Positions 17,606 through 26,436 of a stretch of DNA of 64,000 nucleotides are shown piece by piece; position 1 is the stretch's first letter, and every line of letters starts with the position of its first letter. The notes below the pieces were generated by a model. That model saw only the letters and a program-made list of their open reading frames with translations. It was not told the DNA's origin and did no database searches. The DNA comes from Gammaproteobacteria bacterium (GTDB taxonomy: Bacteria; Pseudomonadota; Gammaproteobacteria; JACKNK01). The translations under genes and the position numbers were made by a program. The stretch lies in NCBI GenBank assembly GCA_024234895.1, contig JACKNJ010000004.1, positions 124,001 through 188,000 on the forward strand. Direction: 5' to 3'.

Positions 17606-18925
17606 ATGAACCCGGTCAACGTAGGCCTCCTCGGACTCGGTACCGTCGGCGGTGGCACCGCCCTGGTGCTGTCGCGCAACGCCGATGAAATCTCCCGTCG
17701 CGCCGGTCGCGGCATCCAGGTCACGCATGCCGCCGGGCTCGGCATCGACCCGGCCAACCCGCCGGCGGGCACCGCCAACGCCAGGCTGACCGCCGATGCC
17801 TGGGAAGTCGTCAACGACCCCAACGTCGACATCGTCGTCGAGCTGATCGGCGGCTATTCGCCGGCGCGCGAATTGGTGCTCAAGGCCATCGAGAACGGCA
17901 AGCACGTGGTCACCGCCAACAAGGCGCTGATCGCCCGCCACGGCAACGAGATCTTCGCCGCCGCGCAGGCCAAGGGCGTCATGGTCGCCTTCGAGGCGGC
18001 CGTCGCCGGCGGCATCCCGATCATCAAGGCGCTGCGTGAAGGCCTGGCCGCGAACCGCATCCAGTGGATCGCCGGCATCATCAACGGCACCGGCAACTTC
18101 ATCCTCACCGAGATGCGCGACAAGGGTCGCGAGTTCAGTGACGTGCTCGCCGAGGCCCAGGCCCTGGGCTACGCCGAGGCCGACCCGACCTTCGACGTCG
18201 AAGGCATCGACGCCGCCCACAAGCTGACCATCCTCGCCTCGCTGGCCTTCGGCATCGAACTCCAGTTCGAGGCCTGCTTCACCGAAGGCATCAGCAAGAT
18301 CACCCGCGAGGATGTCGCCTACGCCGAGGAACTCGGCTACCGCATCAAGCACCTCGGCGTGACCCGCCGCACCGCGACCGGCATCGAACTGCGCGTGCAT
18401 CCGACGCTGATCCCGCACCGTCGCCTGATCGCCAACGTCGACGGCGTCATGAACGCGGTCCTGGTCAAGGGCGACGCCGTCGGTCCGACGCTTTACTACG
18501 GCGCCGGCGCGGGCGCCGAGCCGACCGCCTCCTCGGTGGTCGCCGACATCATCGACGTGACCCGCACCCTGACCACCGACCCGACCAACCGCGTGCCGCA
18601 CCTCGCCTTCCAGCCGAACGCGATGAGCCACGACCTGCCGGTGCTGCCGATGAGCGAGGTCGAGACCGCCTACTACCTGCGCATGGCCGCCGCCGACAAG
18701 CCGGGCGTGCTCGCCGACATCACCCGCATCCTCGGCGACGCGCAGATCTCCATCGAAGCCTTCATCCAGAAGGAGTCCCCGGACGGCGTCACCTGCGTGC
18801 CGCTGGTGCTGCTGACCCACAAGGTCCGCGAGGCGCAGATGGACGCCGCGATCGCCAAGATCGAGGCCCTGGACAGCATCGAAGGCCACATCACCCGCAT
18901 GCGCGTCGAATACCTCGACGCCTGA
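17606..18925 (+). CDS. hom: Homoserine dehydrogenase
   Basis: A 439-residue enzyme that reduces aspartate semialdehyde to homoserine with NAD(P)H, the branch step to threonine and methionine. The N-terminal Rossmann motif is GLLGLGTVGGGTA. The catalytic region has AAVAGGIPIIKALREGL and GIINGTGNFIL, then EADPTFDVEGIDAAHKL. A C-terminal ACT domain (about residues 355-430) fits the monofunctional, threonine-inhibited type. A ribosome site (AGGAAG) precedes the ATG. It is probably co-transcribed with alaC. Confidence 0.95.
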   Translation: MNPVNVGLLGLGTVGGGTALVLSRNADEISRRAGRGIQVTHAAGLGIDPANPPAGTANARLTADAWEVVNDPNVDIVVELIGGYSPARELVLKAIENGKHVVTANKALIARHGNEIFAAAQAKGVMVAFEAAVAGGIPIIKALREGLAANRIQWIAGIINGTGNFILTEMRDKGREFSDVLAEAQALGYAEADPTFDVEGIDAAHKLTILASLAFGIELQFEACFTEGISKITREDVAYAEELGYRIKHLGVTRRTATGIELRVHPTLIPHRRLIANVDGVMNAVLVKGDAVGPTLYYGAGAGAEPTASSVVADIIDVTRTLTTDPTNRVPHLAFQPNAMSHDLPVLPMSEVETAYYLRMAAADKPGVLADITRILGDAQISIEAFIQKESPDGVTCVPLVLLTHKVREAQMDAAIAKIEALDSIEGHITRMRVEYLDA

Positions 18926-18936
18926 CTGCGCTGGCG

Positions 18937-19000
18937 TAGGGTGCGCTTCGTGCACCGAAACCATCCTCAAACCCCGGCACGGTGCGCGGAGCGCACCCTA
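18937..19000. repeat. REP-like palindromic element between hom and the HAD gene
   Basis: Two 20-base arms, TAGGGTGCGCTTCGTGCACC and its near complement, face each other across 24 bases. The right arm is identical to the right arm of the element inside the DUF3540 gene at 43261-43280. The element starts 11 bases after the hom stop and may act as a transcript end or mRNA stabiliser. Confidence 0.75.
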
Positions 19001-19074
19001 CGGTTGGATCGCCACGGTATTTGGCACAACCGACCTACGAATCGTCACCGAACGACGATCCAATACCGTTCACG

Positions 19075-19917
19075 ATGACCATCGCGATCAACGCCTACGA
19101 ACTCCCGGAACGCCACGAGGGTGTGCTGCTCGATGCCTTCGGCGTGCTGGTCAACCGCGCCGGCGTGCTGCCGGGCGCGGCGGACTTCATCCGCCACCTG
19201 AACGCGCGCGACACGCCCTACGCGATCCTCACCAACGCCGCGAGCCGCTCCAAATCAGCGCTGGGCGCGCACTTCCGCAGCCTCGGACTGGCCATCGCCG
19301 ACGACCGCGTGATCAGTTCCGGCAGCCTCGCGCCGACGCACTTCCGCGAGCACGATCTCGACGCCCGACCGACCTTCGTGCTCGGCCCGCCGAGTTCGCA
19401 CGCCTTCGCCCTGGAAGGCGGCGGGCGGCTCGTCAAACCCGCCGAGGCCGAGGTCATCATGATCACCGACCAGTCCGGCTTCCCGTTTCTGGACACCCTC
19501 GACGCGGTGCTGAACCGCATCATCCAGCGTCACGAAGCTGGCAAGACCATGCACCTGCTTTGCTGCAACCCGGACTTGATCTACCCCACCACCGACCGCG
19601 AATTCGGATTCACCGCCGGCACCATCGCCGGGATGCTGGAACGCGCGCTGGACGAGCGTTACGGCGAAGCCGCGCCCCGCTTCCATTACCTCGGCAAGCC
19701 CTACGCACCGATCTTCGCCGCCGGTCGCGCGCTATGCGGTAGCGATGACCTGGTCATGGTCGGCGATCAACTCAGCACCGACATACGCGGCGCAAACAGG
19801 GCAGGCCTGGATTCCGCGCTGATTCGCGACCGCGTGGGTGACGCCAAGATTGCCGATGACTGGACAGGCGCCATAGCCACCCCCAGCTATCTGCTCGACG
19901 ACCTGTTGCCGGCCTGA
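19075..19917 (+). CDS. HAD superfamily (subclass IIA) hydrolase
   Basis: A 280-residue cytoplasmic protein. Motif I is LLDAFGVLVNRAG, with the nucleophilic Asp but Phe where many HAD phosphatases have the second Asp. Motif II is ILTNAASRS. The IIA-type cap lies in the middle, and motif IV is VMVGDQLSTDIRGAN near residue 225. Members of this TIGR01459-like group are usually annotated as sugar-phosphate or nucleotide phosphatases. The substrate is not predictable. The start at 19075 is preferred over one inside the repeat element upstream. Confidence 0.8.
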   Translation: MTIAINAYELPERHEGVLLDAFGVLVNRAGVLPGAADFIRHLNARDTPYAILTNAASRSKSALGAHFRSLGLAIADDRVISSGSLAPTHFREHDLDARPTFVLGPPSSHAFALEGGGRLVKPAEAEVIMITDQSGFPFLDTLDAVLNRIIQRHEAGKTMHLLCCNPDLIYPTTDREFGFTAGTIAGMLERALDERYGEAAPRFHYLGKPYAPIFAAGRALCGSDDLVMVGDQLSTDIRGANRAGLDSALIRDRVGDAKIADDWTGAIATPSYLLDDLLPA

Positions 19918-19921
19918 GCGC

Positions 19922-22420
19922 TCAGCCGCGTTTCAGCCGCAGCGCGTTGCCGACGACCAGCAGCGACGACAATGACATGCCGATCGCGGCACCCCACGGC
20001 GGGATGTAGCCGAGCGCGGCGGCGGGCACGGCCAGGAAGTTGTAGCTGGCTGCCCAGATCAGGTTCTGCCGCACCGTCCGGCGCGTGCGCAGCGCGAGCC
20101 GCCGAGCCGCCGGGATCGCCGCCAGGTCATCGCCGAGGATCAGGAAGTCGGAATGCGCCTGCGCGACCTCGGTGGCCTCGCTGAACGACAGCGAAGCATC
20201 CGCCGCCGCCAGGGTCGGCGCATCGTTGATGCCGTCGCCGACCATGACCACGCGTTTGCCTTCGGCCTGTCGCGCCTGGATCCAGGCCAGTTTCCGGGCC
20301 GAGCTCATGCCGCCGTGGGCGTCGTCGATGCCAATTTCGGCAGCGATCCGACCGACATTGGTCGGGTGATCGCCGCTGAGCACGGCGAATTCGTGGATGC
20401 CGGCGGCGCGCAGGCCGGCCAGCAGTTGGGTCGCGCCGGGGCGCAGTTCGTCGTCGAGCGAGAACAGGCCGTCCAGCACGCCGTCGTGGCCGATGGCGAT
20501 GACCAGGCCACTGCGTTCACGCAGTTCGGCGATGCGCGCTTCCTGCGCTGCGTCGGACCGGGTGCAGACGAAGTCGACGGCACCGACGCGCCAGGTGATG
20601 CCATCAATCTCACCCTCAACACCACGACCCGGGACGTGCTTCACCATAGGAGCGGCGTCAGCCGCGATCGGCTTCCGACCGACGCCGTTCGCGGCTGAAG
20701 CCGCTCCTGCTATGAGGGCGCGGGCGACGGGATGGTGGGGGTTGGCCTGTTCGAGTTGGGCGGCAATGGCGAGCAGATCGGCCTCGCCGGCGTCACCGAA
20801 ACCGATGGTTTCCTTGAGCGCCGGGGTACCGCGCGTCAGCGTGCCGGTCTTGTCGAACACGATCAGGTCACCCTGCGCGAAGGCTTCGATCGCGGCCATC
20901 TTCAACGGCAGGACGCCGGCCTTGGCAAAGCGGCCCGCGCCGATGGCGATGGCGACCGGCGTGGCCAGCGCCAACGCGCAGGGGCAGGTCACGATCAGCA
21001 CCGCGACGGTGTTATGCAGCGCCTCCCACGGGCCAGCCAGCCAGGTCCAGGCACTGGCGGTGATCGCGGCAATCGTCAGCACGGCACCGACGAACCAGGT
21101 GGCGGCGCGATCGGCCAGTACCGCATAGGCCGGGCGGGCCTTCATGCCCTGTTCGAGCAGATCGCGCAGCATGTTGGCGGTGGAGGTCTCGGTCGGTCGC
21201 AGCACCTCCATGACCACGCGCTGCTCGCGGTTGCCGGAACCGGCGATCAGCTCATCGCCGGGGCGCTTCTGCACCGGCAACGATTCGCCGGTCAGCAGCG
21301 ATTCGTCAAAGGCACTCTCCCCTTCCAGCAACCGGCCATCGACCGGTACGTTCTCGCCGGCGTGCACCGCGACCCGGTCGCCGGGCTGGATCTCGAACAG
21401 GGTGACCTCGGTCTCGCTGCCGTCGGCGGCCAGCTTGCGCGCGGTGTCCGGCACCACCCGCGCCAGCCGGTCGAGCGCATCGGCGGCGCTGATGCGCCCG
21501 CGCATCTCCACGTAGCGCGCGATCAGCAGGAAGAAGATGAACATCGCGATCGAGTCGTAATAGACCTCGGCGGTCTTCTGTACCGTCGCGACCACGCTGC
21601 CGACCAGCGCGGTGAGGATGCCGAGCACGATGGGCACATCCATGCCGAGACGGCGGCTCTTCAGATCCCGCCAGGCACCCACGAAGAAGTCCTGCGCCGG
21701 ATAGACCAGCAGCGCGATGACCGCGAACAGGCTGGTCCAGCGGCCGATGATCTGCCACAGCTCCAGACCTTCCGGCGTGTTCGCGAACATGGCCGGGAAC
21801 AGGTAGGTGGCGAGCGCGAACTCCATCACCGGCATGCCGATCAGGCCGGCGAAGATCAGGCGTTCGGCACTGCGGCGTTTCTGATCCTTGAGCAACTGCT
21901 CACGGTGCGAGGCGTCGTAGGGATAGGCGACGTAGCCGATCGCGGCGATCGCCTCGAGGATGTCGGACAGACGGATGCGGCTCGTGTCCCAGGTCACCCG
22001 CGCGCGCTGGCTGGCGTAGTCGATGTCGACATCGACCACGCCGTCGAGGCTGCGCAGATGCTGCTCGTTCAGCCACAGGCAGGCGGCGCAGCGGATGTCC
22101 TCGAGGATCAGGCTGGCGGAACGGTGATTGCCGCCCGCGTTGCGCACGAAGCTGCGCTGGATGTCCGGGTTGTCGTACAGGCGTGCCTTGCGCAGCACCT
22201 CGGGAACCTGATCGCGCTCCGCCCGCCGCGCCTTGCTGTCGCGGTGGCGGTAGTAGTCGGTCAGCCCCTGGTCGACGATGGTCTTGCAGACGGCGTAACA
22301 GCCGTGGCAGCAGAACTGGCGGTCCTCGCCGAACACCTCCAGGCGCTCGTGGGTGCCGCCAAGCCGCTCAGCGGGTACCGGCAGCCCGCAGTGGAAACAG
22401 GCCTCTGGCTGTTTGCTCAC
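19922..22420 (-). CDS. ccoI: Copper-translocating P-type ATPase, CcoI/FixI type
   Basis: An 832-residue P1B-type ATPase. The N-terminus has the Cys-rich zinc-ribbon-like domain of CcoI (CFHCGLPVP, then FCCHGCYAVC), followed by a heavy-metal-associated domain with CAAC near residue 115. Membrane helices include the copper-binding CPC (TCPCALALATP). Phosphorylation motif DKTGTLT, the HHP nucleotide-domain motif and GDGINDAP are all intact. CcoI exports copper for cytochrome cbb3 oxidase assembly. A GTG start is used. Residues about 569-592, just after HHPVARAL, are encoded by a palindromic repeat and look like an extra loop. No other cbb3 genes are in the window. Confidence 0.9.
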   Translation of the reverse strand: MSKQPEACFHCGLPVPAERLGGTHERLEVFGEDRQFCCHGCYAVCKTIVDQGLTDYYRHRDSKARRAERDQVPEVLRKARLYDNPDIQRSFVRNAGGNHRSASLILEDIRCAACLWLNEQHLRSLDGVVDVDIDYASQRARVTWDTSRIRLSDILEAIAAIGYVAYPYDASHREQLLKDQKRRSAERLIFAGLIGMPVMEFALATYLFPAMFANTPEGLELWQIIGRWTSLFAVIALLVYPAQDFFVGAWRDLKSRRLGMDVPIVLGILTALVGSVVATVQKTAEVYYDSIAMFIFFLLIARYVEMRGRISAADALDRLARVVPDTARKLAADGSETEVTLFEIQPGDRVAVHAGENVPVDGRLLEGESAFDESLLTGESLPVQKRPGDELIAGSGNREQRVVMEVLRPTETSTANMLRDLLEQGMKARPAYAVLADRAATWFVGAVLTIAAITASAWTWLAGPWEALHNTVAVLIVTCPCALALATPVAIAIGAGRFAKAGVLPLKMAAIEAFAQGDLIVFDKTGTLTRGTPALKETIGFGDAGEADLLAIAAQLEQANPHHPVARALIAGAASAANGVGRKPIAADAAPMVKHVPGRGVEGEIDGITWRVGAVDFVCTRSDAAQEARIAELRERSGLVIAIGHDGVLDGLFSLDDELRPGATQLLAGLRAAGIHEFAVLSGDHPTNVGRIAAEIGIDDAHGGMSSARKLAWIQARQAEGKRVVMVGDGINDAPTLAAADASLSFSEATEVAQAHSDFLILGDDLAAIPAARRLALRTRRTVRQNLIWAASYNFLAVPAAALGYIPPWGAAIGMSLSSLLVVGNALRLKRG
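20645..20714. repeat. REP-like palindrome inside the ccoI coding sequence
   Basis: About 70 bases with long inverted arms, ATAGGAGCGGCGTCAGCCGC on one side and GCGGCTGAAGCCGCTCCTGC on the other. It encodes about 22-24 residues of the ATPase without breaking the frame. The GGAGCGGCTTCAGCCGCGA core resembles dispersed REP elements of Pseudomonas and Xanthomonas relatives. Confidence 0.8.
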
Positions 22421-22433
22421 GGTGAGGAGATCG

Positions 22434-22589
22434 TCAGGATGCGGTGGCCTTCATGATGAAGCGGGCCACCGTGAACACCACGGCGATCGCGATCAGCAAC
22501 GCCCAGGTGCCCTTGTAGCCACGGGAATTTTTGATGATGCGCTCCTGATCTTCCGGACTGAGCGCGTCGTTCGAATTGGTATCGGCCAC
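22434..22589 (-). CDS. Short single-helix membrane protein upstream of ccoI
   Basis: A 51-residue frame with a GTG start preceded by AAGGGGG, a strong ribosome site 4-5 bases away. The product has a charged N-terminus (ADTNSNDALSPEDQERI) and one membrane helix (TWALLIAIAVVFTVARF, about residues 29-45). It lies 13 bases upstream of the ccoI start in the same direction. Position suggests a partner or assembly factor for the copper ATPase, but it is not recognisably CcoS or CcoH. Confidence 0.6.
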   Translation of the reverse strand: MADTNSNDALSPEDQERIIKNSRGYKGTWALLIAIAVVFTVARFIMKATAS

Positions 22590-22800
22590 CGTAACCCCCT
22601 TTCAAGATGGTGCCAGCCATCCGCCCGATTCTCGGGGTCGTCAACCGGGTTTGACAAGCCTGCTGGCAAACCGTCCCGCATCGACATCAAAACGCCCGTC
22701 TCCGCAGGTCGGTCGGGACGCGCGGCCCGCCGATGTGCGCTACAGTCCTCCGCCAGACGCATCCCATCGACCCCGCAGAATTCGCAGCACATCTCCGACC

Positions 22801-23859
22801 ATGGCAGACCTCGACATCTCCCCGGAAATTCTCGGACAGCTGATCCCGCTGTCCGCGCTGAACAGCGGCAACCTCAAGAGCCTGCTGGCAAAGGCAATCA
22901 TGCTCAAACCCCGCAAGGGGGAAGTGGTGTTCAGCCCCGGCAGCGATGACGGTCGCGCGTTGTTCCTGCTGGCCGGCAAGCTGACTCTCTCCAGCAAGGG
23001 GAGGAACGATCGGGTTATCGAGGCCGGAACGCCGGAAGCCGATCACCCGATCGACCCCGATCTGCCCCACCAATGGCAGGCGCGCGCGGCAACCGATTGC
23101 GAGATTCTCAGCGTCGACGCCAAGACCATGGACATCATGCTGACCTGGGACCAGGAGGCGGGTTCCTACGAAGTGGTCGAGGTCGATGACGAATTCTCGG
23201 ACGACCACGACTGGATGATGCGCATGCTCTCCAATCAGGCGTTCTTCGAGGTTCCGCCGGCCAACATCCACGCCGTGTTCACCCGCATGGAACCGGTCAA
23301 GGTCCGCGCCGGCGAAGTGGTCATCCGCCAGGGGCAGCCCGGCGATTACTTCTACGCGATCCAGGAAGGCCGCTGCAGCGTGGTGCGCGAAACCCCGCGC
23401 GATCCGAACGGCATCAAGCTCGCCGAACTCGGCCCCGGCGACAGCTTCGGCGAGGAGGCGCTGCTCTCCGATGCGCCCCGCAACGCCACCGTGACCATGC
23501 TCGCCGACGGCGAACTGATGCGTCTGGCGAAGGCGGATTTCGATTCGCTGCTGAAAGCCCCGGCGATGGAATCCCTGACCCTCGACGAGGCGCGCTCCAG
23601 GATCGCCGCCGGCGCACGCTGGCTGGATGTACGCCTGCCGGGCGAATTCGCCAAGGCGCGCATCAAGGGCGCGGTCAACATTCCTCTGTTCTTCCTGCGC
23701 AAGAAGGCCGCCGCGCTCGATCCGGGCGTGCCGTACGTCGTCTACTGCGACAGTGGCAGACGTTCGACGGCCGGCGCCTATCTGCTCAAGGAGCGCGGTT
23801 TCGAGGCTTACGTGCTGACCGGTGGCCTCGCCGCCGCGACAGGGCGCGCGGCAGGCTGA
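22801..23859 (+). CDS. Cyclic-nucleotide-binding domain and rhodanese fusion protein
   Basis: A 352-residue cytoplasmic protein. Residues 20-130 look like a degenerate cyclic-nucleotide-binding beta-roll. Residues 148-258 form a better one, with GDSFGEEALLSDAPRNATV at 213-231, the phosphate-binding cassette. Residues 258-345 are a rhodanese domain with the active-site loop YCDSGRRS and Cys316. Such fusions occur in several gammaproteobacteria. The ligand and the sulfur acceptor are unknown. Confidence 0.83.
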   Translation: MADLDISPEILGQLIPLSALNSGNLKSLLAKAIMLKPRKGEVVFSPGSDDGRALFLLAGKLTLSSKGRNDRVIEAGTPEADHPIDPDLPHQWQARAATDCEILSVDAKTMDIMLTWDQEAGSYEVVEVDDEFSDDHDWMMRMLSNQAFFEVPPANIHAVFTRMEPVKVRAGEVVIRQGQPGDYFYAIQEGRCSVVRETPRDPNGIKLAELGPGDSFGEEALLSDAPRNATVTMLADGELMRLAKADFDSLLKAPAMESLTLDEARSRIAAGARWLDVRLPGEFAKARIKGAVNIPLFFLRKKAAALDPGVPYVVYCDSGRRSTAGAYLLKERGFEAYVLTGGLAAATGRAAG

Positions 23860-23870
23860 TCCGCCTTGGG

Positions 23871-24104
23871 CTAGAGGCCGACCAGTTCCGCGTGCAGGCC
23901 GCTCGCTCGCACCGAGTTCAGCAGGCTGGCGGCGGAGATCACCGCCGGGTCGTAATCGACCACCATCAGATGCGGCGTCCGGATCGGCACACATGCACTG
24001 ATGACACCCCGTGAACCGGCGAACTGCCGTTCGATGCTGTGAATCCGTTCAGACGGCAGGGTCTCATCGATGTGAATCAGGCAATCGGCGGGCAAGGTCT
24101 TCAT
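23871..24104 (-). CDS. Small HMA-like domain protein without the metal-binding Cys pair
   Basis: A 77-residue protein. The start at 24104 has a strong GAGGAGG ribosome site. The predicted beta-alpha-beta-beta-alpha-beta order (DCLIHIDE, SERIHSIERQFA, SACVPIRTPHLMVVDYD, SAASLLNSVRASG, HAELVGL) resembles heavy-metal-associated domains. The CxxC pair is missing, so copper binding is doubtful. It is convergent with the cNMP/rhodanese gene and 79 bases downstream of the aspartyl protease gene. Confidence 0.6.
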   Translation of the reverse strand: MKTLPADCLIHIDETLPSERIHSIERQFAGSRGVISACVPIRTPHLMVVDYDPAVISAASLLNSVRASGLHAELVGL

Positions 24105-24183
24105 CGGACAACCTCCTCTTCGCGGATTCGACACCACCAAGGTAGCAGCGAATCCGTGCCGCAGCCCGGAACTGACGCTGAAC

Positions 24184-24831
24184 TCAGCGGGTTTGCCGCA
24201 ACACCACCGTCCCCTCCTGCCGATGCTCGATGTCGAGCTGACCGAGGAAGGACATACCCAGCAGCGTGATTTCGGGAAAATCCCCGTCGTTGACCACGGC
24301 GTCGACGCCCTCGACGGCGATCCCGCCGACACGCACGTTGCGCAGCTTGATCCTGTAGCCGGTGGTTCGGCCATTGGCGGTGGACAACACGACCGGCTCC
24401 CCTTGAAGCCGGTACTGCAAGCCCAGATGACGCGCGACCTTGCGGTTCATCGACACGAACGTCGCGCCGGTATCGAGCATCATGTCCACGGACTGCCCGT
24501 TGATCTGGCCCGGCACCAGATACATGCCGCCCGGATTCCGCGACAGGGTGACCTGTTCGGTGCTGCGCGAGGGTTCAAATCCCATCGAGATGTGATCACC
24601 GAGCGGTGCCGTTCTCAACTCCCCGCCAATCCGGAAGGTGGCCGAATCGGCGTTCGCGGCCATCAGGGTGACGCCTTCCGGGCTGGTCTGACCGACCTTC
24701 AGCACGCGTTGCGTGCCGTCGATGCGCAACACCGCCGCCTCAGCGAACAGGCCCAGCACCGTCACCTCGGCGGCGCACACCGGACGCATGAACAGTGCAC
24801 AAAGCATCAGCACCGGCATGACCCGGATCAT
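24184..24831 (-). CDS. Retropepsin-like aspartic protease, exported
   Basis: A 215-residue protein with a signal peptide (residues 1-21, ending near PVCAAEV) and a single retropepsin-type domain of the bacterial clan AA family. The catalytic motif MMLDTGATFVSM is followed by VVLSTANGRTTGYR and a closing LLGMSFLGQLDI. Bacterial members of this family are single-domain and would act as dimers. The target is unknown. The start at 24831 gives a clean signal peptide; an ATG at 24885 would add 18 charged residues. Confidence 0.8.
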   Translation of the reverse strand: MIRVMPVLMLCALFMRPVCAAEVTVLGLFAEAAVLRIDGTQRVLKVGQTSPEGVTLMAANADSATFRIGGELRTAPLGDHISMGFEPSRSTEQVTLSRNPGGMYLVPGQINGQSVDMMLDTGATFVSMNRKVARHLGLQYRLQGEPVVLSTANGRTTGYRIKLRNVRVGGIAVEGVDAVVNDGDFPEITLLGMSFLGQLDIEHRQEGTVVLRQTR

Positions 24832-24924
24832 GGCCACGCCCCCACGCCGCAGGTCAGGGTGCGCTTTCCAAACATTTCGTTGCATGCCTAAGATTATCGG
24901 TCACTCGCGCCAGGGATAAGAACC

Positions 24925-25647
24925 ATGAAACCGGTCCGGATCTTCCGCCACATCGAATGCGAGGGCCCCGGCTATCTCGCCGAGTTCCTCGACCACCGCA
25001 AGATCCCGTGGGAACTGGTCGCGATCGATCGGGGCGAGAGCGTACCGGCGGACATCGACGAGGTCTCCGGGCTCGTGTTCATGGGCGGCCCGATGAGCGT
25101 GAACGACGATCTGCCCTGGGTCCACGCCGAGCAGGAGCTGATCCGCAAGGCCGCCGCCGCGCACATGCCGGTGCTCGGGCACTGCCTCGGCGGACAGATG
25201 ATCGCCAAAGCGCTCGGCGCGACCATCGGCCCGAACAACGTCAAGGAAATCGGCTGGCACGAGGTGGTTCGCATCGACAGCCCGGCCTCCCAGGACTGGC
25301 TGGCGCCGCTGCCGCGCCGCTTCGACGCCTTCCACTGGCACGGCGAAACCTTCTCGCTGCCGCCCGGCGCCTGGCCGCTGCTGCGCAGCGAACATTGCTG
25401 CAACCAGGGTTTCGTCGTCGACAACATGCTCGGCCTGCAATTCCACGTCGAGATGACCGCCGACATGGTGCGCGAATGGGCCGGCCTGTACGCGGCTGAA
25501 ATCAGCGAGCCGTCCGGCAGCGTCCAGAGCGCCGCGCAGATGATCGACAATCTGGACAATCACGCCGCCGCGCTGAACGAGGTGGCGAAGAAACTCTACG
25601 AGCGCTGGCTGCAACCCATCGTGAACCCGGACAAGCACCCGCGCTGA
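24925..25647 (+). CDS. Class I glutamine amidotransferase domain protein
   Basis: A 240-residue single-domain protein similar to the amidotransferase half of GMP synthase. The nucleophile elbow GHCLGGQ contains Cys87. FHWHGETFSLPPGA and the later LGLQFHVEMT carry the expected His and Glu of the triad. Stand-alone proteins of this type may release ammonia from glutamine or hydrolyse gamma-glutamyl compounds. No synthase partner is adjacent. It is divergent from the aspartic protease gene. Confidence 0.82.
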   Translation: MKPVRIFRHIECEGPGYLAEFLDHRKIPWELVAIDRGESVPADIDEVSGLVFMGGPMSVNDDLPWVHAEQELIRKAAAAHMPVLGHCLGGQMIAKALGATIGPNNVKEIGWHEVVRIDSPASQDWLAPLPRRFDAFHWHGETFSLPPGAWPLLRSEHCCNQGFVVDNMLGLQFHVEMTADMVREWAGLYAAEISEPSGSVQSAAQMIDNLDNHAAALNEVAKKLYERWLQPIVNPDKHPR

Positions 25648-25664
25648 GTACCACCCGCGCAGTT

Positions 25665-26060
25665 CTACTTGAACAACACCCGCGCGGGATCGAGGATCTC
25701 GACCGGACCGTTGGCCGGATAGTGGTTGCGATTGCCGGTCACGAGGGGATAACCGCCGTCCGCCGCGCAACAGTAGTACGGCGTATCGCCCGCCGCCGGC
25801 AGAGTCAGGCCGTACCGCCCGCTCAGGTCCACCTTCTCGCCGGTCTCCTTAAGGAAATCCAGCAGCTTGTCGGCGCGCGAGGCATCCAGGCCGAAGGCGT
25901 CGTAACCCAGCGTGATCGCGTAGTCATTCATGATCTCGTCGCACCAGGCGACGCTGACCCGCTCGGCGAGAATCCCGTCCAGCAGACGACCGGACGAACT
26001 GTTCGGTCGCGCCAGACCCTCGATCAGCACATTCGCGTCCAAGACCACGCGCACGCTCAT
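25665..26060 (-). CDS. PIN domain toxin
   Basis: A 131-residue PIN-fold protein. The N-terminal VVLDANVLIEG supplies the first acidic residue (Asp8), and acidic residues recur in the middle (DEIMNDY) and late (AAGDTPYYCCAADGGYPLVTGN). PIN toxins are metal-dependent ribonucleases. The gene overlaps the upstream antitoxin gene by 4 bases, the normal arrangement of a type II toxin-antitoxin pair. The late acidic site is less standard than in VapC. Confidence 0.75.
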   Translation of the reverse strand: MSVRVVLDANVLIEGLARPNSSSGRLLDGILAERVSVAWCDEIMNDYAITLGYDAFGLDASRADKLLDFLKETGEKVDLSGRYGLTLPAAGDTPYYCCAADGGYPLVTGNRNHYPANGPVEILDPARVLFK

Positions 26061-26347
26061 GCGCCGATCTCCGCCAGGCGCGCCGCCCGGATGTGATCGT
26101 TGATGTCCACCAGGGTCAGCTCACTGGCGCCGTTCTCCACCATCTGTGCCCGCAGCGTTTTCACCGCCAGCTCCGCACGCGCGCGGCGGAAGGCATGGAT
26201 TTCCTCCTTCACGAAGGCCTCGTCGGTCTCGGTGATCAACACGAAGGGTTTGCCGTTGCGGGTCAGGACGAGGGCACCGTCTTCGGCGACCTTGTCCCAC
26301 ATCTGGCCCATCTGGGCGCGGAAGTCGGCGAGTGTGACGTATTCCAT
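26057..26347 (-). CDS. Antitoxin, Phd/YefM-like
   Basis: A 96-residue protein. The N-terminal half MEYVTLADFRAQMGQMWDKV and LTRNGKPFVLITETDEAF resembles the Phd/YefM DNA-binding fold. The C-terminal helices would wrap the partner toxin. It directly precedes and overlaps the PIN toxin gene. Such antitoxins usually repress their own operon. Confidence 0.7.
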   Translation of the reverse strand: MEYVTLADFRAQMGQMWDKVAEDGALVLTRNGKPFVLITETDEAFVKEEIHAFRRARAELAVKTLRAQMVENGASELTLVDINDHIRAARLAEIGA

Positions 26348-26436
26348 GCAGTCTCTTGGAGCGAGCTAAGGAGGCAGCGACTTTAGCACCCGTGTTCACG
26401 GCATTCCCGTCGGAAGCACTGCCGTGGAATGACGCC

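Noticed and set aside
19922..22420. ccoI as a pseudogene because of the internal palindrome
   Set aside because: The frame is intact, and all P-type ATPase motifs are present on both sides of the insert.
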